From the NCBI RefSeq assembly GCF_002288925.2, contig NW_022098000.1:18112889-18176888 (forward strand): DNA of 64,000 nt, in the 5' to 3' direction. Of this stretch, positions 35,058 to 46,518 are shown one piece after another; the first letter of the stretch is position 1, and every line of letters starts with the position of its first letter. Under the pieces are notes generated by a model that saw only the letters and a program-made list of their open reading frames with translations, searched no databases and was not told where the DNA came from. Position numbers and translations under genes: made by a program. This DNA is from Delphinapterus leucas (Eukaryota; Chordata; Mammalia; Artiodactyla; Monodontidae).

Positions 35058-35162
35058 GAGACTGGAGAAGCTGGCTGGTGGAAGGGTGAACTTAATGGTA
35101 AAGAAGGAGTATTTCCAGACAATTTTGCTGTTCAGATAAATGAACTGGATAAGGACTTTCCT
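35058..35162 (+). CDS. CD2AP: CD2AP exon 9 (second half of SH3-3)
   Basis: The exon encodes residues 302-336: [20 protein letters not shown] then [15 protein letters not shown]. The tandem Trp and the VFPDNF closing strand are intact. Lys replaces the Arg I recall in human after WW, which is conservative. The acceptor is ggtttag and the donor cct|gtaagc. Both borders are phase 0. Confidence 0.97.
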
Positions 35163-36584
35163 GTAAGCTTTTCTTTTTCAGTGATGATAATAATTTAAAA
35201 AAACCTTTTGCCAATATTTCTTAAAAAACAAGTTTTTTACATAGTAACAATAATTTTCTGAGGGGATTTCAGATTTATATAATCAGGTGAAAGTTATCTG
35301 AATTATGGTAAAACAAAACAATGTATCAGTTCTGTGCTTTATTCCTGTTTTCCTTTCCCCCTAACTAAAAATTAACCTAGTCTTTATTACTTTATTATAA
35401 TTAAAAGAAAAAAGGCTGCCCATACTATTTAGACAAATTAGCACTTGACTGTAAGAAAACTTATATTTTTATTTAATTTTGTTGAAATTTTTTATTTTAA
35501 GGTACTATTGATCACTATTACTCTGTCACTGCATTTTTGGGAGAGTGAGAAGGCTTTGCCTGCTTACAGGATTTAATGTATCTATCTCATGTCTCACAGT
35601 GAATAAAGTGACACTGAGTCATTCATCAGTGATCTTTTGCTTTTCTACAGCTTGATCGCCTATGGAGGGATGAATCTAATTGAGTTTTTAAATTAGAGGG
35701 AAAGAGTTATACAGAGAACAGACACACCCCAGCAAGACAGTCTACTATATTTGATTTAGGTCAATGCAGAAATCTCTAACCTTTGCAGTCTTTCATTTAA
35801 AGTAAATTACAAGAGGATAATGTAAGAAGGCTTACACTGTCTGAGATTCTTCCTTTGCTAGATTTCGTTCAGTATTAATTCAACAGCCTTCGGGTGTGCT
35901 TTATTTTTATATTCTTGTTAATGAACACATTTTCTTTTTTTGGTTTTTATTAGGTGTTTATGCAATATTGATTATCAGTTATTTTTTAATTTGGAAAAAC
36001 GAAATTCACATTCTTAGAAATGTGTCTCAAGTTTTTTAAGGCAAAAATGAGTGAATGAGTAAACCCAAGAGAATTTTAATAAACTGAAAAACAGACCTTT
36101 GCCTTTAATCTTCTTTTTGAGAGTGCTGAGTAACCAAGGGTGAAAGCTAGATATATTTATTAGCTACTCCTATTCTTTTTAAACAAAGTCTCTTTCTCTC
36201 TCCCTTTCCCTGCCACCCCTCCTTCCCCCCGACAGAAAAACTCAGCTGTTAAAGAGTGGTAAAATGGTGCATAGGAATCTTAAAATAGGGAAGGCAGGAG
36301 AGAATATTTTTGCTCATCATTAAGATTTTTTTAAATTTATCTAACTCAGTGATATTTTTGAAATATTTGAATTTTATCAAAGAGGCATTTGTTCTAATAG
36401 AATATATTTTTCATCTGTGACCTTTTGTGGAGTTGTTTGAATCTTATGATTTTATAAGTTTTGACAGGGATGGGATGAGGAGAGATGTTTATGTAACTTA
36501 GATCATTTATGGTCAGAGTTTACTTTAACTATAAATATTTAATATGTAAGTGTTTTACTGTTTTCACAATTATTATTTTAATAG
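35163..36584 (+). other. CD2AP: CD2AP intron 9 (1.4 kb)
   Basis: This is AT-rich intron with no recognisable repeat or gene. A short C/T-rich run lies at about 36190-36235. Confidence 0.8.
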
Positions 36585-36621
36585 AAACCAAAGAAACCAC
36601 CACCACCTGCGAAGGGTCCAG
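36585..36621 (+). CDS. CD2AP: CD2AP exon 10 (37-nt proline-rich microexon)
   Basis: The exon encodes residues 337-348 (KPKKPPPPAKGP) and the first base of codon 349. The acceptor is ttttaatag and the donor g|gtaagt. It contributes the first proline cluster, a class of motif used in this family to bind SH3 partners. Confidence 0.94.
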
Positions 36622-37770
36622 GTAAGTACGAAACAGATTATTCAGATGGCTATTTTTCATATTTTTAAGTTCTAAAATGGTGAAATTGGGTCTCCTGTAA
36701 ATCATTTATTTTCTTTTAGCAAAAATTAAATATTATGGTGCTATATATAATTTTAAAAAATATATAAAAATTGAATGTTCACGTGTATTAATATCTGTCA
36801 GTATTTTTTTTTAAAGTACAAACTGTATAAAATAGGAATCTTGAAAATAATTTGGATATTTTTGTTATATGGCATTTTGAGTTAAGAAAATTGACTAAGC
36901 TTAAATCTATGGAAAACAATATATTAAAAAAGAAGACAATATATTTACCTAGTTAATAAGTTATTCTGCCTTTTCAGATGCAATCCATTTTTTAATGCCG
37001 CAAACAAATACTGATTTTTTTATATACTCTTCCTTCAGAGAGTGTGATAAGGCTTAAGCAAACTAGAAGAGTTTAGTTTTTCCTTTTTAAACAGTGGAAT
37101 AAATGATGGAGTCCCTAGAAGAGTTTTCCAGAGTTAGAGTTTTGTCATCTGACTCTATTTCTATAAGTTCTAGCCCTTAATTTCTGATTTTTAAATGTGC
37201 TGTCCAATTTTTGTTTTCCTTGAAAGATTTGCTCTTTTTTTAGAATAATGCAAGTCCTTCCCTCCTCCATAGTTTCAGCTTTGTGTTTGCTAACCTTATC
37301 TGAGAGCAAGGATAAGTTAAAAGTAATTTTTATGGAAGTTGGTATTGGAGCCTTTTTAGCCACTAGTCATACTGGGCTTTTAAAATTAATTAAAATTAAA
37401 TAAAATAAAAAAGTTAATTCTGTAGTTGCAGTAGCAGCATTTCAAGTCTCAATGGACAGTATTGAACCACACAAAAACAGAATATTTCCATCATCACAGC
37501 AAGTTCTACTGGACAGCGGTATTGTAGAGAATGTGAACTCCTTCATTTGATAAGGAAGGAACTGAGACCACAGAGCTATCACTTACTAAGGTGATCGTGG
37601 CAGGTGCAAGATTATATGTTGAGCTCAGTGATTCTGGTATATTGTTCATTCTTTTAAACCATATTTTCATCTGATGTTATTTTTTAAACCTTTGCTTTTT
37701 GGGAGTATAATTATCTTTGTGCTCTAAAACTTTTTTTTTTTTAATGTATTAATGTTTTTTTTCCCCTCAG
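36622..37770 (+). other. CD2AP: CD2AP intron 10 (1.1 kb)
   Basis: This is AT-rich intron ending in a good pyrimidine tract (tttttttttcccctcag). I see no repeat or gene in it. The minus-strand frame at 37145-37363 has no support. Confidence 0.8.
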
Positions 37771-37833
37771 CTCCAAAGCCTGAGGTGACAGGTGCAGAGA
37801 AGAAGTATTTTCCTACAAAGCCTGAAGAAAAAG
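37771..37833 (+). CDS. CD2AP: CD2AP exon 11
   Basis: The exon encodes the end of codon 349, residues 350-369 (PKPEVTGAEKKYFPTKPEEK) and the first base of codon 370. Donor g|gtgagg is followed by a tandem copy of the first 67 intron bases, so the donor string occurs twice. This is one of the less conserved stretches (human PELIAAEKKYFSLK as I recall). Confidence 0.95.
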
Positions 37834-37967
37834 GTGAGGCAGATTCTTCTACTGTCAGAAAAATAATTCCTTTCATTGTCAGTGTAAAGAAAAACATATC
37901 GTGAGGCAGATTCTTCTACTGTCAGAAAAATAATTCCTTTCATTGTCAGTGTAAAGAAAAACATATC
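37834..37967 (+). repeat. 67-bp exact tandem duplication at the intron 11 donor
   Basis: Copy 1 is 37834-37900 and copy 2 is 37901-37967. Both start gtgaggcagattcttctact and end aagaaaaacatatc with no mismatch. The unit begins exactly at the GT of the splice donor, so a second donor sequence lies 67 nt downstream. Confidence 0.97.
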
Positions 37968-38599
37968 TCCACACTGAGTCATTCACGCTGATTTTTAACA
38001 AGTGTTCATTATTTACTATGTAGTGCTTGGGGATTTCAAAGAGGGAGTTTGTCAAGATCAATAGGAAATTAAGATTTTTATTCAAACTGATACCAGTTTA
38101 CATTCATGAAAAAGTTACACCATCACCTCAGTAAGGATGTAGTATTTAATGTTATTTCAAATAATGTGTAAGAAAACTAAGCATTAAACAGTTATACTCT
38201 TATTATTTTCATAGTGTCCAAGTTGAAATACATTTAAAATTTTTTTCTTAGGTATAAGAGTGAGTTCTTACTTAAAACATGTAAGTGATTTATTATGTAT
38301 TATTTAATTTTCACTGCATATATTTGTCATATAAACTTGGAAAGGTATTCCAACATATGATTTTGTTTGAAAACATTACTTGTTATTGTTAACACCTCCT
38401 TCTCTTTGTACACAAAGATCTGCAGTGGCTGTATCTAATAGATTAGGTTATATATTCTTGTAAAAACTTGAATACTGTTGCAGAATACTTTTGTTTCTAC
38501 TGCCTTTGTTGTTTCTACTTCCTATCCTTGTCTCTTGCTTAAAGTGTTACTGTATTCTCTCATTTTAGTTCCTTGTCTGGCTTCTATTTCAGATTCATT

Positions 38600-39415
38600 T
38601 TTTAGAGACTGTTTTTCAGAAGTTTCAGATTCACAGCAAAACTGAGCAGAAAGTGCAGAGTTCCCGTATTCTTGCTGCCCCACACATGCACAGCCTCCCC
38701 CACCGTCAGCATCCTGCATGATAGTGGTGCACTTGTTACAGTCAGCGCACCTCCATTGACACACCGTTACCATTCAGAGTCCATAGTGGACATTAGGGGT
38801 CACTTATGGGGTTGTACATTTCATGAGTTTGGACAAATGTATAATTGTAATATCATACAGAATAGTCTCATCTCTTTAAAATTCCTGTGTTCTGTGCTTT
38901 CATCCCTCTCCTCCCCCAACCCCTGACAGCCACTGATCTTTTTATTTTCTCCATAGTTTTGCTTTTTCAGAATGTCTTAGAGTTGGAGTCATACACTATG
39001 TAGCTTTTACACATTGTCTTCTTTCACTTTGTAATATGCATTTAAGGTTTATCCATGTATTTTCGTGGCTTAATAGCTCATTTCTTTTCAGTGTTGATTA
39101 ATATTGCAGTGTCCAGATGTATCACAGTTTATCCATTCACTTACTGAAGGACATCTTGGTTGCTTTCAGGCTTTGGCAGTTATGAATAATGCTGCTATAA
39201 ACCTTGCATACTTTTTGTGTGTACTAAGTTTTCAGTTCACTTGGGTAAATACCAAGGAATGTAATTGCTTGTTCATATGGTAAGAGTATGTTTAGTTTTG
39301 TAAGAAATTGCTAAATTGTCTTCCAAAGTGTCTGCACCATTTTGCATTCCCACCAGCAAAGAATGAGAGTTCCTGTTGCTCCACATCCTGGTCAGCATTT
39401 GGTGTTGGCAGGAAC
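38600..39415 (-). mobile_element. Old L1 3' portion, antisense
   Basis: The strings 'cattagcatcctgc'-like, 'gtacatttcatgagtttgga', 'gccactgatctttttattt', 'atccattcacttactgaagg', 'ttatgaataatgctgctata' and 'gcattcccaccagcaaag' are typical antisense L1 3' UTR and ORF2-end wording. Confidence 0.75.
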
Positions 39416-39989
39416 TGATCCCAAATTATTCAGTACATTTTTGGTATCATCTTCTACTCTTTTCATTCACTAAATGTAGCAACCACACTCTTGACTCTGA
39501 ATATCATACACCTTCATAGCTTTATCTCTCTCATGATCTGTGCTCAGCATGGAAAGTTTTTATATCCCCAACTCCCCTTGTTTTTGCATTTGAGATTTTT
39601 AAATTTAGATGCAAAAACAATTTATATTTAATAAAGGTATTTCTTGATCTCAGAATAGTCCTTTGTGATATAGCTGTTGTTAGGTCCAAGTCTTGGATCA
39701 GTTTATTTTGGTACTTGGTTATAATATCTCCTACATGAAAAACTCATCATACAAAGATACATAGAACCAAATGTAAGAAGTATGTTACTGGCTTTATTAT
39801 CTTCATTATGATATTTCTTTTATAGTCCCCTTCATCAAATAGGTAAGGGTTTTGTTAAAATTAAGAATATGGCTTCTTATATTCCCTGAAATCAGTCAGT
39901 TGATCTTATAAATAAAATGGAAGGTAATGCATTTGTATTACATTTATTTGCTCAAAATCCTGGTCATGATGAAGTGTCAGGGACTGAAT

Positions 39990-41740
39990 TTGTCCCCCTG
40001 AGTTAGACAATTAGAAAACTGGACAAAATACATACAACAGTGGCTTTAGACATCAGACAACAGGTAGCATAGGACTGTTACCACTGAAATCAATGAGGCA
40101 AACCCTAAAATTACCCCTAGCTTATTGTCTAGAAGCAGTTTTCAGGCAGCAGAAAGGAGAAAGCCAAACAGAGCCCAGTATTCATAGAGAGTTGAGGTAA
40201 TAGGAGTTTAGGGAGGCCAAGGCAGCTATAGTTTGTGGGACAGAGTGCCAGAATGGAAGGAACTGCATAGAGCACTGAGAGAGCTCTACAGGGCTTACCA
40301 TGAGGCTTTGGCCGAGTACTGAATTACATACCTGTGAAAGGAAATTTTCCATAGCTGGAGAAATAACTGCTGGAAGACATTTGCTGAAACAGTTTCTGGA
40401 ACTCACAAATAGTTCATGTTCCCATGAGCCACAAGACCTCATAATGCATTGAAGTCCATAAAAGGGTGTATCAGCTTAGACTAAAGGCCTACCTTGGAAA
40501 CAGATCAGTCTAATTCCAGAATGCTTTACATTATAATATAACAAAATCTAGCACCCAAGAGGATAGAATTCACAATGCCCATTATCTGATCAAAAATAAT
40601 CAGAATGGAAAGAAGCAATAAAATAGCAACCAAAAGAGAAGTCAGTCAATTTAAACAGACCCAGAAATATCAAGAAATGATGGAAATAGCAGAAAGAACA
40701 TTAAAATAGCTATTATAAATGTAGCCCATGTGTTCAGTAAAGTAGAAGAAAACGCAAACATGATGGTGAGAGAAATGGAAAATATAAAAAAGACCCAAAT
40801 TGAAATTTTGCAGACGAAGAATACAGCATCTGAAATGAAAGACACTGGATGGAATTACCAGCAGTTTGGAGACTACAGAAGGAAATATTAGTGAACTGGA
40901 AGACATAGCAATAGAAGCTATCTAAAAATATATAGAAAAAAGACTAAAAAAAAATGAACAACGCATCAGTGACCTCAGTGACACTATCAAGCGGTTTTAC
41001 GTGTAAATGGAGTCCCTGAGGAAATGAAGAGAGGAGACAGAAAAACTATGTGAAGAAATAATGGTTGAAAAATCTTTAGATTTGGTGCAGATTTTAAGCC
41101 CACAGATCCAAGGAGCTCAGTGAACTCCAAGCAGAAAAAACATAAAGGAAATCGCCTTAAGGCACATCATCATAAATTCTATGAAAAGCAGTGATAAAGA
41201 AAAAAACATAAAGTCTGCAAGAAAATAATTGTCAACCTTGAATTCTCTACCTGGCAAAAATACTTTTCAGGCAATGGAGGCAAAATGAAAACTTTCAGAC
41301 AAAATCGGAGAGAATTCTTTGCTAGTAGACCTGTATGTACTACACAGGGAATGTTAACAGAGGTTCCTTTTGGCAGAAGGAAAATGATGCTGTTTTGGCA
41401 TTTGGATGTATACAAAGTAATGAAGAATGCCAGAAGTGGTAAATATGTGAGTAAATAGAAAAGACCTTTTCCCCCTTATTTCTAAATCTTAACACCACCA
41501 CCAAAACTCTTCACTTGAAAGATTTTAAAACTTACTATAAAGTGTTGATTTCAAAGTTTAGGTGTGCAAATGTAAGCAGTTTTTAAATAAGTGAAACAAG
41601 ACAAATATAACAAGGGAAGCAATTCTTAATATTGTCAAAATGTTCTCATTAACCTGACATGGCTTTAATAGATCTGGTGCAAGAAATAAGAAAAGTGTCA
41701 GGCATTGCCTATTAATGGGCACTGGGGGAGAGAGCCACTG
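39990..41740 (+). mobile_element. HAL1-like (half-L1) element
   Basis: The block starts about 'cctgagttagacaattag', contains ORF1-like wording (gtgagagaaatggaaaat, agtgaactggaagacatag, aatggagtccctgaggaaa, gcccacagatccaaggagct, aattctctacctggcaaaa) and then a 3' region, without an ORF2. That arrangement is what HAL1 elements have. All frames are broken. Confidence 0.6.
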
Positions 41741-41831
41741 TCAGTTCAGGGTCAGAGGGTCTGAATATTATTGGCATAGATTAAGTTATTTCTTTAAAAA
41801 TAAACATAAGTTTATCTCTCTCTTGTTCCAG

Positions 41832-41903
41832 AGTCAACAGAGCTTTTTCAAACCATGGCTAGGGCCACCTTGAGGAGCCTTAAGCCTTCTTACAGGAGAA
41901 ACG
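41832..41903 (+). other. Candidate cassette exon A (72 nt, unproven)
   Basis: An acceptor with a good pyrimidine tract (tttatctctctcttgttccag) precedes, and g|gtgtgt follows. Spliced after exon 11 it reads in frame for 24 codons (start ESTELFQTMARATLRSLKPS) and ends in phase 1, so it could join exon 12 or candidate B without a frameshift. It lies in sequence I cannot assign to any repeat. No transcript evidence is available here. Confidence 0.2.
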
Positions 41904-42198
41904 GTGTGTGCCGCCAGTGTGTGCGTTCATTACTTTTCTCTCTCTTTTGATCTCAGTTTCACAGAGTATGTCCTTTGAAAAGCCCTGCCATATTGAGGAG
42001 GATTAAAAAAGAGCTAGTGGAAAACATGAAACGAATCACCTATTGCCCTTGATTCTTAGGTGACGCCCCGTTATTTCATGGGATACTTTCCCAAGTCATA
42101 AGAATGGAGTTTAAATCCTCACTGTCTACTCGCTGTCCAAGCCACCGCATGGGTTTTCTCAAATCTGCTTAGCAGTGTCATTCTCACTGTTTCCGCAG

Positions 42199-42342
42199 AG
42201 GTGCCTCGAGTGCTTGCCATGCACGTTGCCCCTCAGGAGAGTAATGATAGCAACAGTTTGGAGCACAAGTTTTTCTCCTGCTTTGGGGGAAGACTTTCTT
42301 GGACGTACCTTTCAGTAGCCTGCTTCATTCTTACCAATGTAT
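42199..42342 (+). other. Candidate cassette exon B (144 nt, unproven)
   Basis: Acceptor cactgtttccgcag precedes it, and donor t|gtaaaa or aat|gtatgt follows. In the phase left by exon 11 it is open throughout (start EVPRVLAMHVAPQESNDSNS). With the gtaaaa donor its length is a multiple of three and exon 12 stays in frame. The alternative gtatgt donor would give 140 nt and a frameshift. The local base composition is richer in GC than the surrounding intron. Confidence 0.2.
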
Positions 42343-42394
42343 GTAAAAGTTATTCAAATTCATTACTCAGCAAGGGAATATAATTTTAAACCAA

Positions 42395-43020
42395 AGTAAG
42401 ATTCTCACCAAAATGGGTGAAATTTTTAAAAAGACTAACAATACGAAATGTTGGTGAGGATACAGATTCTCAGAACTCTTATACACTGTAGGTGGGAATG
42501 TAAACTGTTTTATCTACTCTTGAGAACTAAAGTTGAATAAATCTATATACCCTGTTACCCAGCACTTTTACTCCTAATTACATACTCACAAGAAATGTGT
42601 GTTCCATATGTACACCAAAAGACTCAAATAAGAAAGTTTATCATAGTATTATTTACACTGACCGTCAGTTGGAAACAACACAAACGTCCATCAGTAGTTA
42701 AATGGATAAAAAAATTGAAGTATATTCATATGCCAGGATACTATATATATAGCGTAGCAACAAATGAATGAGATAGAGTTTCACACAGCAGCATATTATG
42801 ATTTCAGTGGTGTAAAATTAAAATATTCAAAAGTGATCTATAGTGTTAGAAGATACCTTTGGATGGGAGCGTTGAGGTAGTGACTGGGAAGAGGCATGAG
42901 GGGAAGGAACTTAATGTGGCTAAGGTTCAGTTCTTGGCCGGAGTGGTGGTTACTCAGTTGTGTTCCTGTGATGATAACTTCTTGAACTTTGTACTTAGGC
43001 TTTTGAAAATACATTATATT
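42395..43020 (+). mobile_element. Old L1 3' fragment
   Basis: The strings 'gttggtgaggatacagattc', 'tagaaatgtgtgttccat'-like, 'gtccatcagtagttaaatgg' and 'agttgtgttcctgtgatgat' in order indicate an ORF2 end and 3' UTR of an old L1 or HAL1. Confidence 0.6.
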
Positions 43021-43604
43021 ACAGTTTAAGTCACTTCAGTGAGATAAATATGGGTAGATTTTTTTTGTCCTGAATTTTTCTAAAATATTAGGAAAATAGA
43101 TTCAGTTAAGAACATACTTGCTACTTTTTGCATAGTACTGTGTTTTTCTCTAATGTATCTCCAAACGACCAGTGATAAAGAATGGAATATTTGACTTTTT
43201 AGTCAGAATTTAAGGACTTGTAATCATTCATGCTTTAGTACCAGTATTATTACTTATTTTTAAATTCTTATTCATGCAGCAGGGAACTAACCCTAATCTG
43301 AATTAATGAATGGATTAACCTAGTATGTATAGTGTTAGTAATGTATTGCTATATTTTGTAGTAAATAAGATAGGGCATATTTGTTATTTTGCTGTATTTT
43401 GTTAACTGTCATATATTTTTGTTGTTTTAATAAAAAATTTCTTTATATGCTTATAGTTTTCTGTATGTTAAGTTATCATAACATCTGTATCTTACATATG
43501 TCTTCTTTTGGGCATTTGGATAGCTAACATAAGAATGTTTTCCTTAAATCCAAATTTCCTTTTGTTTTTTTGGCCAGTCTCTAGCTAAACTTAAATTCTA
43601 TGCA

Positions 43605-44405
43605 CAGTTGGATATCCACATGTAAAAGAAAAAAGTTGAACCCCTGCCTCATACCATATACAAAATTTTACTAAAAATTGATCATTCACCTAAATATAAG
43701 AGGTATAAAACTAAAACTTTTAGGAAAAAATATAGGGGTAATTCTTCATGGTCTTGGGTTTGGCCAGTGGTTTCTTAGCTATGACACCAAAAGCACAGAA
43801 ACAAAAGAAAGATAGTTAAATTGGATTTTATTAAAAATTAAAAGCTTTTGTACAGCAAAGGATATTATCAAGGAAGTAAAAAGACAAACTACAGAATGGG
43901 AGAAAATATTTACAAGCCCTATATCCAATATCTGAAGTATGAAAAGGGTCCAGTATCTGGAATATATAAAGAACTATTATAGCTCACCAACAGAAAGATA
44001 AACAATCCAATCAAAAAATGTGCAAAGAACTGAAATAGAATTTTTCTAAATGACTACCAAGCATATGGCAGGATGTTCATCATCAGTCATTAGAAATGCA
44101 AACCAGGACCACATTGAGCTGCCACTTCACACCCACCAGGATGTCTGTAATAACAATAAAAACTGAAAACAACAAGTATTGGCAAGGATGTGGAGAAATT
44201 GGACCCCTTGGGCCCTGGTAGAGGAGGGAATGGGGAGTAGCTGATTAATGGGAACAGAATTTTCTTTCGGGGTGATGAAAGGGTTTTGGAACTAGATAGA
44301 GGTGGTGGTTGCATAACATTGTGAATGTACTAAATGGCACTGAGTTGTTCACTTTAAAATGGTTAATTTTACGTTAGGTAAATGTAACCTCAATAAAAAT
44401 AAATA
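43605..44405 (+). mobile_element. L1 3' fragment
   Basis: The strings 'gaacccctgcctcatacc', 'gacaccaaaagcacagaaac', 'ttaaaagcttttgtacagc', 'cagaatgggagaaaatattt', 'ttggcaaggatgtggagaaa' and 'aaaatggttaattttacgtt' form a truncated L1 ORF2 end and 3' UTR. It ends with aataaaaataaataaa. Confidence 0.8.
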
Positions 44406-44601
44406 AATCTGGTACTCAAACACACTGCCATCATATATTAGTTATATAATAAATCAACATATAGTAGTAGTTGGTTTAGTTATGGATATACCTGGAATGG
44501 TGAATCTTATTTTTGTCACCTTTGATTTCCAGCAGTATTGAATGTGTTCTTTTGTTTTAGACTAACCTATAGGAATTGAACTGATTTCAAGCTGTTATTT
44601 A

Positions 44602-44720
44602 TTTATTTATTTGGCTGCGACTCACAGTATGCCGGATCTTAATTCCCAGACCAGGGATCGAACCCTTGCCCTCTGCAGTGGAAAACAGAGTCCTAACCAT
44701 TGGCCCACCAGGGAATTCCA
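44602..44720 (-). mobile_element. tRNA-derived SINE, antisense, short copy
   Basis: A TTTATTTATTTGGCTGCGAC tail, reversed B box gggatcgaaccc and end 'ccaccagggaattcc' define the copy. The 14-bp target-site duplication CAAGCTGTTATTTA is perfect at 44588-44601 and 44721-44734. Confidence 0.92.
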
Positions 44721-45146
44721 CAAGCTGTTATTTACATATCTGTTAAAGAAGTATATTCATTTAATCAGTGAACTTCTATTTATCATTTAACATTTTCCCT
44801 GATTTATCTAAAATATCTTTCTTTTAATATTTTCTAGAAATAAGTTTGGTTAACTGTTATAATTCTGATAATGATGGCTCTATCGGCTTATAGTTAGAAT
44901 TGGGGAGTTGGCTTTCACTTCTGGTGGTGTGATTACGTGATGTGCTTGTACAGTTTGAAGCCATACAGAGATGGATTTTTGTACCAAATGATGATGAGGG
45001 TTTAAAAGACTAAGCTATATTTTCAAACGATCCAAGGAAGCTGTACATAAATGATAAAACTGAAACAACAGCATTTTGTATTTTCATTGTTGTTAGATAA
45101 AATCAGATATTTTTAACAAGGGGCTTACCCCTGGCCTTCAGTGTTT

Positions 45147-45570
45147 TTTTGTTTTGTTTTGTTTTAAATTTGGCCTTTTATCAGTTTTGACTGCTGTTTG
45201 GTTTTTGCCAAGTACTTTCTTTTTTTAAAATTTATTTTATTTATTCATTTGGCTGCTGTTGGGTCTTGGTTGCTGCGCGCGGGCTTTCTCTAGTTGCAGC
45301 AAGCAGGGGCTGCTCTTTGTTGCGATGCTCAGGCTTCTCATTGTGGTGGCTTCTCTTGTTGTGGAGCACGGGCTCTAGACACGTGGGCTTCATTAGTTGC
45401 ACGCAGGCTCAGTTAGTTGTGCCTCACGGGCTCTAGAGCACAGACTCAGTAGTTGTGGCACATGGGCTTAGTTGCTTCTTGGCATGTGAGATCTTCCCAG
45501 ACCAGAGCTCGAACCCGTGTCCCCTGCATTGGCAGGTGGATTCTTAACCACTGTGCCACCAGGGAAGCCC
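45147..45570 (-). mobile_element. CHR-type SINE with apparent 3' transduction, antisense
   Basis: The SINE proper (about 45225-45570) ends 'gccaccagggaagccc'. The target-site duplication CTGGCCTTCAGTGTTT is at 45131-45146 and 45571-45586. The left duplication is separated from the SINE tail by about 80 bp: a second poly(A) (tttttgttttgttttgtttt on the plus strand) and about 55 bp of non-SINE sequence. The inserted unit therefore includes flank copied from the source locus. Confidence 0.8.
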
Positions 45571-46518
45571 CTGGCCTTCAGTGTTTGTTCAAGATTCATA
45601 ATTACTGGTTTCTGATTGATAAGAAATCTCATGAAATTATTTGTGGTCCTGTGATAGACATTCTTTTCAAAGACCTAGTAAATCTTGAAAAGCACTCAGT
45701 ATTGCTCTTGGGAGCTTTCTTATTTTTGCATATATGCCTTATAATATATTTTTGCTGACTGCTGTATCATGAATATCTCATATGTGTGCACACGTGTCAA
45801 ATTTAACACCCATTCTTAGTACCTGAAAGATCAGGAACTAAGTATGTCATTATGTATAGAACTATGCCTTTTTGGTGATAAAATTGTTTTTATTAACATG
45901 GCATGACATTGTCCTTAATGTTTTTTTCCCAGCATATTTTCTTATCTATTTCATAGAATTATTAAATGAAATGGTACTAATAAAATTCCTAATACAATGA
46001 TAAGAGTTATAAATATAAGCCTGTAATTTTTTCATCTGTGACTAATCAATCTAGCCTCAGTTTCTCTTAAAAAATATTTTTGTCATCATGATTATTTTTA
46101 AATAAGTACATTAAATGGCACTAGAGTTCCTACTCATTTTTAGTTCTCTATACTTCAGTTTCAGAAAGTGATCTAGATATAAGTCTAGATAATATTGTTC
46201 TCTGCTTAGAGTAAAATCATACATGATTATATTTGAGTAGAATACCAGCCCTAAAAGCAAAGGGTGGTGGAAAGACAGTAAGAAGCAGGCATTATTTGTT
46301 GATCAGAAGCTTATTAGTGGTCCTCCTTCCCACCAAAGTAGAGTTTTTTTTAAAGGATAGTTAAGATTATTAAATTATAATTTTAAAACAGTGCACATAT
46401 ACACGAATAGTGTCTCTTTCTGTTTCACACCTTTCCAGCCTGACATTAGCTTTAAGAAATAGGAAAACCTAAACAGTTCTGATTGTTAGTAACCTAGTAA
46501 ATATTTTTAAATAATCAG

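Larger units (their letters stand above)
37834..46518 (+). other. CD2AP: CD2AP intron 11 (8.7 kb)
   Basis: The intron starts with a 67-bp exact tandem duplication. It then holds antisense L1 (38600-39415), a HAL1-like element (39990-41740), an unassigned GC-richer segment (41820-42400) with two candidate exons, L1 fragments (42395-43020, 43605-44405) and two antisense SINEs (44600, 45225). The acceptor of exon 12 (taaataatcag) has almost no pyrimidine tract. The stretch 45590-46510 shows nothing I can name. Confidence 0.85.

Noticed and set aside
37767..38085. Minus-strand frames with a repeated peptide at 37767-38085
   Set aside because: The peptide repeat is just the 67-bp DNA tandem duplication read on the other strand.
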